Source: Bacillus vallismortis (GTDB taxonomy: Bacteria; Bacillota; Bacilli; Bacillales; Bacillaceae). From it: 64,000 nt of DNA. A program made the translations under genes and the position numbers. Below the pieces are notes generated by a model, which saw nothing but the letters and a program-made list of their open reading frames with translations, ran no database searches and was not told the DNA's origin. Below, piece after piece: positions 45,709 through 55,121 of this stretch (its first letter is position 1; each line of letters begins with the position of its first letter). The stretch covers positions 432,001 through 496,000 of the forward strand of contig NZ_CP160797.1 in NCBI RefSeq assembly GCF_040784915.1, given 5' to 3'.

Positions 45709-47793
45709 ATGTATATGACTGCCAGAGAACAAAAGCTTTTAAAGCACTTATTATTACAAAACCGGTATGTAACCGTAACTGAGCTTGCTGAGCTGATGGA
45801 AGTCAGCACGAGAACCATTCACAGGGAGCTCAAATCAATTAAGCCGCTGATGGAACCCGTCGGGCTTACGCTCGATAAACAGCCTGGCAAAGGGTTGAAG
45901 GCAGTGGGAAGTCCCGAGAATAAACAAAAGCTGCTTACCGACTTAACATATGAACAGCATGAATACAGCGCGGATGAACGAAAGCTGCTCATTCTCTGTT
46001 CGCTATTAGAGTCTCAGGAGCCCGTCAAGCTGTACACGCTTGCCCATGACCTGCAGGTGACGAATGCCACGGTCAGCTATGATTTAGACGAGCTGGAGAA
46101 ATGGATTTCTCCCTTTAGATTGACACTGATTCGTAAAAGAGGTATTGGCATCCAGCTCATAGGGCCGGAGAATGCGAAACGTAAAATTGTCGGCAACCTG
46201 ATTGTGAACCGCCTCGACATCCAAATGTTTTTGGAAGCGGTAGAATTAAACATCAAAGGTAAAGCTGATTCTTCAGAGAAAATGTTCGGCGTAGTCAGCA
46301 AAGGCGAGCTGTTAAAAATGGAGCGTATCCTATTTCAGCTGAAAGAAGAAATCGCCTTTTCATTGTCCGACAGCTCTTATATAGCACTCGTCGTCCATCT
46401 GACGTATGCAATCGAGCGGATCAAGCTTGGGGAAACCATTGCTATGGAGCAAAATGAGCTTGAGGAACTGAAGAATGCGAAGGAATACAGCTCAGCTCTT
46501 GAAATCGCGGGCGAACTTGAACATGCCTTCGGCGTGACGATTCCGGAGGCGGAGGTGGGCTATATTACAATCCACCTTCGAAGCGCCAATCGAAAGTACA
46601 AAACAGAATACAAAGCGCAGGAAATCGAACTGGAAACAGCCCTGCATACAAAGCGGCTCATTGCTTTTATTTCAGACAAAATCAGAATGGATCTTACGAA
46701 AAACTATTCTTTATATGAAGGACTGATTGCCCATTTGGAGCCGGCTGTCAGCCGCATAAAAGAAAATATCGAAATATACAATCCGATGAAGGAACAGATC
46801 AAACGCGATTATTTTCTGCTTTATATGGCGATCGAAGAAGGCGTGGAAAAGTATTTTCCGGGCATGTCCTTTTCTGATGATGAGATCGCTTTTATCGTCC
46901 TTCACTTCGGCTCGGCCCTTGAAATCAAAAAAGAAGAAGCCAAAGTGAAAGCGCTTGTCGTCTGCTCAAGCGGGATCGGGTCTTCGAAAATGCTTGCTTC
47001 CAGACTGAAGAAAGAGCTGCCGGAAATTGAATCGTTTGATATGTCATCCTTGATCGAGCTGAAGGGCAGGAAAGTTCAAGCCTATGATATGATTGTTTCC
47101 ACCGTGCCGATTCCTTACGAAAACATCGATTACATTATGGTTAGTCCGCTTTTAAATGAGGAAGACGCAAATCAGGTAAAACAGTATATCAAGCGGAAAA
47201 TTCCGCTCATTCTTGAGAAAAAAAGAACGCCTAAGGAAGAGGCGCAGCAAGCTGACGTGCCTGACATGCTGGCAGCATCGGAAAGCATGGGGCGGTACAT
47301 GGCCGTCATTCAAGATGTTCTGCGCCACTTTACACTTAATCAACTCCAAACAAACTCGGATCATAGCAAGCTTCTGTCAGAGCTTTTTCAACAGCTGAAG
47401 GAGGATGGCTTGATCCGTGATCCGAAAAAAGCCGCGGTTTGTCTGGCGGAGCGGGAGAAACAAGGGGGATTGGGAATTCCGGGGACCAACATGGCGCTTT
47501 ATCATCTCAAAAATGATGAAATCGTCCTGCCTTTTTTCAAAATGTATGATCTCAGCACCTCTTATGAAGTGAATGGCATGGACGGAAATACCCTCAGCAT
47601 GACACGCATTCTCGTGATGATGGCGCCTGGCTCATTATCTGCTGAAGGATCGGAGATTTTAAGTGCGATCAGCTCCGCCATTATCGAAAGCGGAGAAAGC
47701 ATGGCGGGGTTTCAGGGAGAGGGAGAACAAGGACTGTATCAACGATTAAACCGCATATTCTTCACATGGATGAAAGAAAAAAACATATTGTAA
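45709..47793 (+). CDS. mtlR: Mannitol operon activator MtlR
   Basis: 694-residue PTS-controlled activator of mtlAFD. Order: helix-turn-helix (about 5-60, [20 protein letters not shown]), Mga-like domain, PRD1 (about 190-290), PRD2 (about 300-405), a IIB-Gat-like domain with a phospho-Cys in [14 protein letters not shown], and a IIA-Mtl-like domain near the end with a phospho-His in [18 protein letters not shown]. HPr phosphorylates PRD2 to activate it, while EII-dependent phosphorylation of the other sites silences it. ATG follows TAGGAGGCCTTTTTG. It acts at the operator at 29087. Confidence 0.96.
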   Translation: MYMTAREQKLLKHLLLQNRYVTVTELAELMEVSTRTIHRELKSIKPLMEPVGLTLDKQPGKGLKAVGSPENKQKLLTDLTYEQHEYSADERKLLILCSLLESQEPVKLYTLAHDLQVTNATVSYDLDELEKWISPFRLTLIRKRGIGIQLIGPENAKRKIVGNLIVNRLDIQMFLEAVELNIKGKADSSEKMFGVVSKGELLKMERILFQLKEEIAFSLSDSSYIALVVHLTYAIERIKLGETIAMEQNELEELKNAKEYSSALEIAGELEHAFGVTIPEAEVGYITIHLRSANRKYKTEYKAQEIELETALHTKRLIAFISDKIRMDLTKNYSLYEGLIAHLEPAVSRIKENIEIYNPMKEQIKRDYFLLYMAIEEGVEKYFPGMSFSDDEIAFIVLHFGSALEIKKEEAKVKALVVCSSGIGSSKMLASRLKKELPEIESFDMSSLIELKGRKVQAYDMIVSTVPIPYENIDYIMVSPLLNEEDANQVKQYIKRKIPLILEKKRTPKEEAQQADVPDMLAASESMGRYMAVIQDVLRHFTLNQLQTNSDHSKLLSELFQQLKEDGLIRDPKKAAVCLAEREKQGGLGIPGTNMALYHLKNDEIVLPFFKMYDLSTSYEVNGMDGNTLSMTRILVMMAPGSLSAEGSEILSAISSAIIESGESMAGFQGEGEQGLYQRLNRIFFTWMKEKNIL

Positions 47794-47803
47794 TCCCGCA
47801 TGG

Positions 47804-47836
47804 CACACGTCAAAAAATTGGCGTGTGTTTTTATGT
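47804..47836 (+). terminator. mtlR terminator
   Basis: CACACGTC pairs with GGCGTGTG around AAAAAATT, followed by five T. Confidence 0.75.
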
Positions 47837-48004
47837 GGATGGTGTGCAAAATGACAGAATGCGGGACTATTTTATCATTCATTAATGGAATAGTTCCAAA
47901 ATGAAATAGTTTTACAAGTTATCTTTTTTGGGTTAAAATGGGTGAGGTGAGGAAGAAAACCTAACAAATTATTGAAGATTCAAGAGAATATAGGAGATGA
48001 CGAT

Positions 48005-49516
48005 ATGGAAACATTACAGCATCTGATTCTGCATGACATGCCGAATAGCGAAGAAATAGAGGCTGTAAAAAGCGGAGGCCATACACTGACATATGCAGGT
48101 TACCGCAAACGGATTAATCAGCTGGCGAATGCCCTGCTGCAAAAAGGAATTCAAAAAGGCGACCGTGTTGCATTGCTTTGCAAAAACGGACATCCCGCCT
48201 CAACTATTATGTTCGCCGCGCTTGAAATAGGCGCTGTTGTCGTGCCTGTCAGCTGGCAGCTCAAACCATATGAAATGACAGGCATTTTAAAAGCTAGTGA
48301 ACCGAAAGCGCTGTTTTACGGAGCGGAGTTTAAAGAGAAACTGGACGAAGTTCTTCCTGAACTGTCCTCATTGTCTGTAACGATGGCAACTGGAACAGCT
48401 TACGAAACGTCTGCTGAATTTGAAGCTCTGTTTGCCGGTCCTGATCATTTGCCTGAAACTGAAATGGTTTCCCCTGATGATACAGCGCTTCTGATGTTTA
48501 CGTCCGGCACAACCGGAAACCCGAAAAGATGCATGATCACACATGGCGGCATATATAGATACGTAACAGGGTCCAAAAGTTCAACAACACGTATGAAGGG
48601 CCTGCGTTTTCTTGCGTGCCATCCGATTTATCATACGAGTGCGCTCATTTGCATCATGCTGGGAACTTTTGCAGAAACAACCTTTATTTTTACAAAGGAT
48701 CAAGATCCTGTTGATATGCTGAAAATCATTGAAGAAGAAAAGGTTCAAACCGTGATGGCTCTTCCCGTGTTTTACACGTATTTGCTTGAAGCATGGGAAA
48801 CACACCAAACCGACCTATCTTCGCTTGTTATTTTAATGACTGGCGGAACAAAAGTGCCGAGCAGCCTGATTCGCCGCTATCTTGATATCGGCATCCCGCT
48901 CGCCCACGGCTATGGAAGCACTGAGGCTTGGGGAATCAGCACATGGATGCCTGAAATGGGAATGGATAAAGCCGCATCTGCGGGAAAACCTGTGGCAGGT
49001 GTTAAAGTCAAAGTGGAAGATCCTCAGACGGGAGAAGAACTCCCTCAAGGGGAAATCGGCGAAATCGTTGTTCACACGCCATTTTTATTTAAAGGCTATG
49101 AAGACAATCCTGAAGCGACAGCGAAAGTGCTGCAAAACGGCTGGTTCAAAACCGGAGATTCAGGCTATGTAGATGAAGATGGTTTTATTTTCATTACTGG
49201 ACGCTACAAGGATGTCATTATTTTCGGAGGAGACAACGTCTATCCGGATCAGGTTGAAGAAGTCATCCAGCAGGTCCCGGGAATCCTTGAAACAGCGGTG
49301 GTCGGTATACCAGACCCGCTGTACGGGGAAAAACCAAAAGCGTTTATTGTGGCAAACGGCGGCCAGCGTCTAACGGAAGAGGAAGTCATCGCATATTGTA
49401 AAGAACGCCTGTCCGCTTACAAAATACCCGAAGTTGAGTTCGTTAACGAACTGCCGAAAAATAACCTCGGCAAGGTGAAAAAAGACGTCTTGCGCAAGCA
49501 GGCTGTGCATTCGTAA
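48005..49516 (+). CDS. ydaB: Acyl-CoA synthetase-like protein YdaB
   Basis: 503-residue ANL-superfamily adenylate-forming enzyme, presumably activating a carboxylic acid with ATP and CoA. Motifs are LLMFTSGTTGNPKRCMITHG (P-loop), HGYGSTEAWG, KTGDSGYVDEDGF with FITGRYKD, and the C-terminal catalytic lysine in PKNNLGKVKKDVL. I chose ATG 48005 behind GGAGATGACG; the frame upstream has no ribosome site. Substrate unknown. Confidence 0.92.
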   Translation: METLQHLILHDMPNSEEIEAVKSGGHTLTYAGYRKRINQLANALLQKGIQKGDRVALLCKNGHPASTIMFAALEIGAVVVPVSWQLKPYEMTGILKASEPKALFYGAEFKEKLDEVLPELSSLSVTMATGTAYETSAEFEALFAGPDHLPETEMVSPDDTALLMFTSGTTGNPKRCMITHGGIYRYVTGSKSSTTRMKGLRFLACHPIYHTSALICIMLGTFAETTFIFTKDQDPVDMLKIIEEEKVQTVMALPVFYTYLLEAWETHQTDLSSLVILMTGGTKVPSSLIRRYLDIGIPLAHGYGSTEAWGISTWMPEMGMDKAASAGKPVAGVKVKVEDPQTGEELPQGEIGEIVVHTPFLFKGYEDNPEATAKVLQNGWFKTGDSGYVDEDGFIFITGRYKDVIIFGGDNVYPDQVEEVIQQVPGILETAVVGIPDPLYGEKPKAFIVANGGQRLTEEEVIAYCKERLSAYKIPEVEFVNELPKNNLGKVKKDVLRKQAVHS

Positions 49517-49531
49517 AAAAATGCCCGTCAC

Positions 49532-50128
49532 TTATGTGGCGGGCTTCTTTGCTGTTGCACAGACAGAAAGCTCAGGCTTAATGTGTTTAAATTGCAACTC
49601 AATGTCTTCGAAGCCGGCTGCTTTGAAGTCAGCAATCATCTGTTTTGCAAATGATTTGGTTCTCTCAGGGCTGGCGTCCGCTTCCCGCGGCTGCATCGTA
49701 ATCGCTGCTCTGCCCCCGGGCTTTAGCGCCCGATAAATCTGTTTCACGCCTTTTGTCTGGTCATTCCAAATGGTGTAGTTGTTAACAGAAATCACTTTAT
49801 CATAGAACGAGGCGGTGAGAGGAAATGTCTCGATGCTTCCCTGCATTAAGCGCACACCTTTCGATTTTACTCTGCGGGCGGCCAGCTTCAGCATCGCCTC
49901 TGACACATCAATCCCATGGAGCTGAACGTCCTTTTCGCGTTTCAGCATCTGTTGCAAGCAGTATCCCGGTCCGAATCCGACTTCTAAAATACTGTCCCCC
50001 CGTGTGATTCCCAGCTGATCTATTGTCCACTGATTCAGTGTCTGATTTTCAGCAGCCATGATGTACCCGGCAATCATACCGATTACGCCCTTTGGCCTGC
50101 TGAATGTTTTAGAAAGCATGTTCATCAT
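49532..50128 (-). CDS. ydaC: SAM-dependent methyltransferase YdaC
   Basis: 198 residues, class I methyltransferase. SAM motif ILEVGFGPGYCLQQML (I), LHGIDVSEAML (II), and YDKVISVNNYTIW (post-II). ATG 50128 follows a perfect AAGGAGG with seven bases spacing. Convergent with ydaB and divergent from ydaD. The substrate cannot be deduced. Confidence 0.9.
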   Translation of the reverse strand: MMNMLSKTFSRPKGVIGMIAGYIMAAENQTLNQWTIDQLGITRGDSILEVGFGPGYCLQQMLKREKDVQLHGIDVSEAMLKLAARRVKSKGVRLMQGSIETFPLTASFYDKVISVNNYTIWNDQTKGVKQIYRALKPGGRAAITMQPREADASPERTKSFAKQMIADFKAAGFEDIELQFKHIKPELSVCATAKKPAT

Positions 50129-50214
50129 TCAGTAACCTCCTTTGCAAGTTATTTCCTCCTTGCGTTTCATGTGAAACATTTTTCTGATAAAGCAATGTGA
50201 AGGTGCTAATCCAT

Positions 50215-50240
50215 GTTTATCCAGAGTACGTGTGAGGTAC
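50215..50240 (+). promoter_or_regulatory. Candidate SigB promoter of ydaD
   Basis: GTTTAT, 14 bases, then AGGTAC resembles the SigB consensus GTTTAA-N14-GGGTAT. ydaD is a SigB general-stress gene in B. subtilis. Confidence 0.55.
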
Positions 50241-50280
50241 ACAACAAATAGACACATGAAAACAAAGGAGGAGAATCATC

Positions 50281-51141
50281 ATGGCCAATTATCCAAAAGA
50301 ACTGCCGGCCCAAACCCAAAATCGCCAGCCGGGAATCGAAAGCGAAATGAATCCAAGTCCGATGTATGAGTACGAGAATTATAAAGGAGCGGATAAATTA
50401 AAAGGAAAAACAGCGCTCATTACAGGCGGCGACAGCGGGATCGGACGCGCGGTATCCGTCGCATACGCAAAGGAAGGCGCTAATATCGCCATTGTGTATA
50501 AGGATGAGCATGGGGATGCCGAAGAGACGAAGAAGCGTGTAGAGCAAGAAGGCGTAAAATGCCTGCTGATCGCTGGTGATGTAGGCGAAGAGGATTTCTG
50601 CAATGAAGCGGTTGAAAAAACGGTCAAAGAACTTGGCGGCCTTGACATCCTTGTAAACAATGCCGGTGAACAGCATCCGAAGGAAAGCATCAAAGATATT
50701 ACGAGCGAACAGCTTCACCGCACATTCAAAACAAACTTTTATTCTCAATTTTATTTGACTAAAAAAGCAATTGATTACCTGAAACCAGGCAGCGCTATCA
50801 TCAACACGACATCCATCAACCCATATCGGGGGAACCCGTCGCTGATTGATTACACAGCGACAAAAGGGGCGATCAATGCCTTTACAAGAACAATGGCGCA
50901 GGCGCTTGTCAAAGACGGCATCCGCGTCAACGCAGTCGCACCGGGTCCAATCTGGACACCGTTAATCCCGTCTACGTTCTCTGAAGATAAAGTCGCTCAA
51001 TTTGGGCAAAATACGCCGATGGGCCGTCCGGGTCAGCCTGTTGAGCATGTCGGCTGTTATGTGCTGCTGGCTTCAGATGAGTCATCTTACATGACAGGCC
51101 AGACGCTGCATGTCAACGGCGGAGATTTTGTGACGACGTAA
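50281..51141 (+). CDS. ydaD: General-stress short-chain dehydrogenase YdaD
   Basis: 286-residue SDR of the YghA/GSP39 type. Residues 1-40 form an extension rich in Pro/Gln; then the cofactor motif TGGDSGIGRAVSVA (about 48-61), NNAG, and the catalytic Ser/Tyr/Lys in NTTSINPYRGNPSLIDYTATKGA. ATG follows AAAGGAGGAGAATCATC. First gene of ydaDEFG, with ydaE 15 bases later. Likely NADP-dependent; substrate unknown. Confidence 0.93.
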   Translation: MANYPKELPAQTQNRQPGIESEMNPSPMYEYENYKGADKLKGKTALITGGDSGIGRAVSVAYAKEGANIAIVYKDEHGDAEETKKRVEQEGVKCLLIAGDVGEEDFCNEAVEKTVKELGGLDILVNNAGEQHPKESIKDITSEQLHRTFKTNFYSQFYLTKKAIDYLKPGSAIINTTSINPYRGNPSLIDYTATKGAINAFTRTMAQALVKDGIRVNAVAPGPIWTPLIPSTFSEDKVAQFGQNTPMGRPGQPVEHVGCYVLLASDESSYMTGQTLHVNGGDFVTT

Positions 51142-51660
<519 letters not shown>

Positions 51661-51688
51661 GGATGAGGCTTAACAGCCCATCCTTTTT
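51661..51688 (+). terminator. ydaE terminator
   Basis: GGATGAGGCT / AGCCCATCC with loop TAAC, one mismatch, then six T. Confidence 0.85.
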
Positions 51689-51748
51689 TGTATTTGAAAA
51701 AAACGGAATCATCGTTATAATGGGTAAAAAAGGAAAGAGGGCGAGGGA

Positions 51749-52300
51749 ATGTTCACCTGCAAGGTAAATGAGCGCATCACCATCCGATTATTGGAGCCAA
51801 AGGATGCGGAGCGGCTTGCCGAACTCGTTATCGAAAATCAACAGCGGCTCGGCCAGTGGCTATTTTGGGCGGAAAACCCAAGCAGCGTTGAAACGTACAA
51901 AGAAACGATCATTCCAGATTGGCGGCGGGAATATGCTGACCTGAACAGCCTCGAAGCGGGGCTTCTATACGACGGCAGCCTATGCGGCATGATCGGCCTG
52001 CATAACCTTGATCAAGTAAATCGAAAAGCGGAAATCGGATACTGGATTGCCAAAGAATATGAAGGCAAAGGCATTGTTACCGCTGCTTGCCGAACACTCA
52101 TCACGTACGCTTTTGATGAGCTTGAGCTGAATCGCGTTGCTCTCTGTGCGGCTGTCGGAAACCAAAAAAGCAGAGCGGTCCCTAAGCGGCTCGGCTTTCA
52201 AGAGGAAGGAACGGCACGGGATGGCTTATTCATTGAAGGCAGGTATCATGACCTTGTCTATTACAGCTTGCTGAAGCGTGAATGGAAAGGATTAAAATAA
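51749..52300 (+). CDS. ydaF: RimJ/RimL-type GNAT acetyltransferase YdaF
   Basis: 183 residues. The family signature starts ITIRLLEPKDAERLAELVIE, the acetyl-CoA loop is IGYWIAKEYEGKGIVTAACR and the C-terminal strand is LNRVALCAAVGNQKSRAVPKR. It likely acetylates the N terminus of a ribosomal or other protein. ATG follows AAAGAGGGCGAGGGA. It lies between the stress genes ydaE and ydaG. Confidence 0.92.
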   Translation: MFTCKVNERITIRLLEPKDAERLAELVIENQQRLGQWLFWAENPSSVETYKETIIPDWRREYADLNSLEAGLLYDGSLCGMIGLHNLDQVNRKAEIGYWIAKEYEGKGIVTAACRTLITYAFDELELNRVALCAAVGNQKSRAVPKRLGFQEEGTARDGLFIEGRYHDLVYYSLLKREWKGLK

Positions 52301-52314
52301 AGGCGCATTTTCTT

Positions 52315-52340
52315 GTTTAAATCTTCCCCGGATGTGGAAA
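52315..52340 (+). promoter_or_regulatory. Candidate SigB promoter of ydaG
   Basis: An exact GTTTAA -35 (52315-52320) is followed after 14 bases by TGGAAA, a weak -10. ydaG is a SigB-controlled gene in B. subtilis. Confidence 0.35.
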
Positions 52341-52376
52341 AGTAACAGCGGAGACGTTAAAAAGGAGTGATTCACG

Positions 52377-52799
52377 ATGAATCAGCAAGACATTAAACAA
52401 AAGGTGCTTGATGTTCTAGATCATCACAAAGTAGGCTCGCTCGCAACGGTTCAAAAGGGCAAGCCGCATTCCCGCTACATGACTTTTTTTCATGATGGGC
52501 TGAAGATTTACACACCCACAAGCAAGGAAACACATAAAGCGGAAGAAATTGAGAACAACCCCAATGTCCATATTTTATTAGGCTATGATTGTGAAGGCTT
52601 TGGCGACGCGTATGTCGAGGTTTCCGGGAAAGCCAAGATCAACAATTCAGCAGAACTGAAGGATAAAATTTGGAATCCTAAATTAGAGCGCTGGTTTGAC
52701 GGCAAGGATGACCCGAACCTGGTGATTCTTGAAATTGAACCAGAGGCTATTAGATTAATGAATGCCGGAGAGAAGACGCCAGTTTCACTCGAATTATAA
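52377..52799 (+). CDS. ydaG: General stress protein 26, YdaG
   Basis: 140-residue pyridoxamine-phosphate-oxidase-like flavin-binding protein. VGSLATVQKGKPHSRYMTFF is the family N-terminal strand pair, then LKIYTPTSKETHKAEEIENNPNVHILLGY. The fold binds FMN or related cofactors; the biochemical role is not known. ATG follows AAAAAGGAGTGATTCACG. Confidence 0.92.
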   Translation: MNQQDIKQKVLDVLDHHKVGSLATVQKGKPHSRYMTFFHDGLKIYTPTSKETHKAEEIENNPNVHILLGYDCEGFGDAYVEVSGKAKINNSAELKDKIWNPKLERWFDGKDDPNLVILEIEPEAIRLMNAGEKTPVSLEL

Positions 52800-52814
52800 A
52801 AAGGTTGTAATTGC

Positions 52815-52968
52815 AGGGGCGATATGTTATCATGAATTGCTAAGCAAGAATAATAAGCAAATAAAAAAGAAAGTAAACTTCTTTTTTCTGTTTGAGAGAG
52901 AAGCTTTACCGCTTCGCAAGCAGCAAACCAGCTGCCCTTATTCTTTTCCTTCATAACAAATCGCCCCT
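52815..52968. repeat. Long-range inverted repeat after ydaG
   Basis: AGGGGCGATATGTTATCATGAA without its last two bases (52815-52834 region) pairs with TTCATAACAAATCGCCCCT (from 52949 to 52968), broken by one mismatch and a 3-base bulge. The arms enclose about 113 bases that contain two further hairpins. Confidence 0.75.
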
Positions 52969-53191
52969 AACGATGAGATGGAAAAAAGACTTTTTTGTTT
53001 TACAATTCACACCGGCGCGGCTTCGGAGCCGCAGTGACGATTGAGAGGTAGGGCTTTCGTTGTCTTGTGTTCAAGAAAATTCCATGGTGTTTACTTTCCA
53101 GAATGATTCTACGGAACAATGCTTCATGAATCTAACCGCCCGATTTGGCGGATCATATAATCTTTATTTGCCTATAGAAAAGAATAAGACA

Positions 53192-53221
53192 AACCGCTCG
53201 GCGTATGCCGGCGGTTTTTTT
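53192..53221 (+). terminator. Intrinsic terminator upstream of amj
   Basis: ACCGCTCGGC / GCCGGCGGT around GTAT, then seven T. It lies about 80 bases before amj and upstream of the SigM-like promoter, so it ends an RNA made within the intergenic region. Confidence 0.88.
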
Positions 53222-53242
53222 ATTGTAAAAAGCACATCGCAT

Positions 53243-53269
53243 TGAAACCTGCTTGTCTTCTTTCCAGTC
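53243..53269 (+). promoter_or_regulatory. Candidate SigM promoter of amj
   Basis: TGAAAC (53243-53248), 17 bases, AGTC (53266-53269) resembles the ECF consensus TGAAAC-N16-CGTC. amj is known to be SigM-controlled in B. subtilis. Confidence 0.55.
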
Positions 53270-53302
53270 TTATCTCTAGGATGAAATTGGAGGAAGAATA
53301 AC

Positions 53303-54112
53303 GTGCATGTCATGACAACACAAGTGCTTTTTATTTTCTGTTTTTTATTACTGATTCACTCGATAGAAACCTTAGCCTACGCCACCAGGCTTTCCGGAGC
53401 CCGCGTTGGATTTATTGCGTCCGCGCTTTCCCTTTTTAATGTCATGGTCATCGTGTCCAGAATGTCGAACATGGTGCAGCAGCCCTTTACCGGCCATTTA
53501 ATTGATGATGCGGGAAAAAACGCACTGGCGATTGTCGCCGGGCAGTTCCGCTTCTTGATATTCGGATCGACAGTCGGCACCCTTCTTGGCATTATCCTGC
53601 TCCCGTCTTTTGTCGCTTTATTTTCACGGGCGATTATTCACTTGGCGAGCGGCGGCGGCTCTGTTTTACAAGTGTTCCAAAAGGGATTCTCGAAGCAAGG
53701 TTTCAAAAATGCCCTTTCCTATTTGCGTCTGCCGTCTCTTTCGTATGTAAAAGGATTTCATATCCGCTTGATACCGAAGCGTTTGTTTGTCATCAACATG
53801 CTGATCACATCGATTTATACGATCGGTGTGCTTTCGGCTTTGTACGCAGGCCTTCTGGCTCCGGAACGCAGCACGACAGCCGTCATGGCTTCGGGTCTAA
53901 TCAACGGAATTGCGACGATGTTGCTGGCGATTTTTGTTGACCCAAAGGTATCCGTTCTTGCCGATGATGTGGCAAAAGGAAAACGAAGCTATACGTATTT
54001 AAAATGGACCTCTGTCACGATGGTCACATCAAGAGTGGCGGGGACACTCCTCGCCCAGCTGATGTTTATTCCGGGGGCCTACTATATCGCGTGGTTGACA
54101 AAGTGGTTGTAA
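53303..54112 (+). CDS. amj: Alternate lipid II flippase Amj (YdaH)
   Basis: 269 residues with about six to seven helices. Amj moves lipid II across the membrane and substitutes for MurJ under envelope stress. Diagnostic stretches are IHSIETLAYATRLSGARVG, VSRMSNMVQQPFTGHLIDD and FVDPKVSVLADDVAKGKRSY. The start is GTG 53303, seven bases after GGAGGAAG; ATG 53312 is the alternative. A shared terminator separates it from ydzA. Confidence 0.95.
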   Translation: MHVMTTQVLFIFCFLLLIHSIETLAYATRLSGARVGFIASALSLFNVMVIVSRMSNMVQQPFTGHLIDDAGKNALAIVAGQFRFLIFGSTVGTLLGIILLPSFVALFSRAIIHLASGGGSVLQVFQKGFSKQGFKNALSYLRLPSLSYVKGFHIRLIPKRLFVINMLITSIYTIGVLSALYAGLLAPERSTTAVMASGLINGIATMLLAIFVDPKVSVLADDVAKGKRSYTYLKWTSVTMVTSRVAGTLLAQLMFIPGAYYIAWLTKWL

Positions 54113-54117
54113 TAAGA

Positions 54118-54144
54118 AAGGCTGGATCATAAAGATCCAGCCTT
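54118..54144. terminator. Bidirectional terminator between amj and ydzA
   Basis: AAGGCTGGATC / GATCCAGCCTT, 11 bp perfect, loop of five bases. The T-runs are short on both sides. Confidence 0.8.
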
Positions 54145-54147
54145 AAA

Positions 54148-54438
54148 TTATTTATATTTCCTTAACCCGCGGTCGTACAAAAAGTTTCCGAATGGGACAA
54201 AAGCGGCGATAAAGCCGGCGGCTGACCATTTCAGCGGCCATTTGACAGAGAAGGCCGCATACGCCAAGACAAGCAAATACAAAATGAACAATCCGCCGTG
54301 AACCGAACCGACAATGGTCACCGCAAGCGGAAGGCCTGCCCAATATTTCAGCGGCATGGCGATGAACAGCAGGATTAAGAGTGACATTCCTTCAATAAAA
54401 CCCATCGTGCGAAGTCTTCCGATCGGTGTTTGCAGCAT
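54148..54438 (-). CDS. ydzA: DUF3817 membrane protein YdzA
   Basis: 96 residues with three helices (about 12-32, 38-58, 62-85). TPIGRLRTMGFIEGMSLLIL and MPLKYWAGLPLAVTIVGSVH are the DUF3817 signature. ATG 54438 follows AAGGAGGGCGATTT; the ten codons upstream of it would cross that site. Function unknown. Confidence 0.92.
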   Translation of the reverse strand: MLQTPIGRLRTMGFIEGMSLLILLFIAMPLKYWAGLPLAVTIVGSVHGGLFILYLLVLAYAAFSVKWPLKWSAAGFIAAFVPFGNFLYDRGLRKYK

Positions 54439-54622
54439 AAATCGCCCTCCTTGTGGACACGTTTTCATACTATATGATAAACAATCCGGAGAGCCGTATG
54501 ACAGCTTTCAGAAAATGTTCGGAAAACTTTCATTTTTATATGCTTTTTCTTGGGAACTGGTCTTGTCATTTACAAAAATACCCGAGATAATGTGAACAAA
54601 ATCATAAAAGAAGGATGTTGAC

Positions 54623-55057
54623 ATGAAACTTGATCAGGTTGATCTGAAAATCATTGAGGAGCTGAAAAAGGACAGCCGTTTGTCGATGAGGGAATTAGGC
54701 AGAAAAATTAAGCTATCGCCGCCATCCGTGACAGAACGGGTGAGGCAGCTTGAATCGTTCGGCGTCATTAAGCAATACACACTGGAGGTCGATCAGAAAA
54801 AACTGGGGCTGCCTGTTTCCTGCATTGTGGAAGCAACCGTCAAAAACGCGGATTACGAGCGGTTCAAAAGCTATATTCAAACATTGCCGCATATCGAATT
54901 TTGTTACCGGATTGCCGGCGCGGCTTGTTATATGCTGAAAATCAACGCAGAAAGCCTTGAAGCGGTAGAAGATTTCATTAACAAAACTTCGCCATACGCG
55001 CAAACCGTCACTCACGTGATTTTCTCGGAAATTGACACGAAAAACGGGCGCGGTTAG
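54623..55057 (+). CDS. lrpC: Lrp/AsnC-family regulator LrpC
   Basis: 144 residues: N-terminal helix-turn-helix (LKIIEELKKDSRLSMRELGR, SPPSVTERVRQLE) and a C-terminal RAM/AsnC domain (about 65-140). LrpC of B. subtilis binds curved DNA, wraps it and helps repair and amino-acid regulation. ATG follows GAAGGATGTTGAC. topB begins 64 bases downstream, in the same direction. Confidence 0.95.
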   Translation: MKLDQVDLKIIEELKKDSRLSMRELGRKIKLSPPSVTERVRQLESFGVIKQYTLEVDQKKLGLPVSCIVEATVKNADYERFKSYIQTLPHIEFCYRIAGAACYMLKINAESLEAVEDFINKTSPYAQTVTHVIFSEIDTKNGRG

Positions 55058-55121
55058 AGAGTGCTTGTTCAAGTCTGTTATAATAAAAGGATGAGCGTGA
55101 AAGAAAGAGAAGTGATCAAGC

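Larger units (their letters stand above)
52800..53302 (+). other. Structured intergenic region between ydaG and amj, possible small RNA
   Basis: About 500 bases without a convincing protein gene. It holds a promoter-like TTGTAA-17-TATCAT (52805-52833), a long-range inverted repeat of about 18 pairs (52815-52836 with 52949-52968), an A/T hairpin that may end ydaG (52863-52887), hairpins GCAGC-N6-GCTGC near 52920 and GCGGCTTCGGAGCCGC near 53015, CCGCC/GGCGG near 53140, and a terminator at 53192-53221. A B. subtilis small RNA (BsrC, from memory) may map to this gap. Confidence 0.5.

Noticed and set aside
53060-53245. A 61-codon plus-strand frame in the ydaG-amj gap
   Set aside because: It runs through the CCGCC/GGCGG hairpin and the amj-proximal terminator, and its start has no fitting ribosome site. 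The region reads better as structured RNA.
53030-53302. Manganese (yybP-ykoY), T-box or c-di-AMP riboswitch before amj
   Set aside because: I could not find the conserved core of any of these classes, and the terminator lies upstream of the likely amj promoter.
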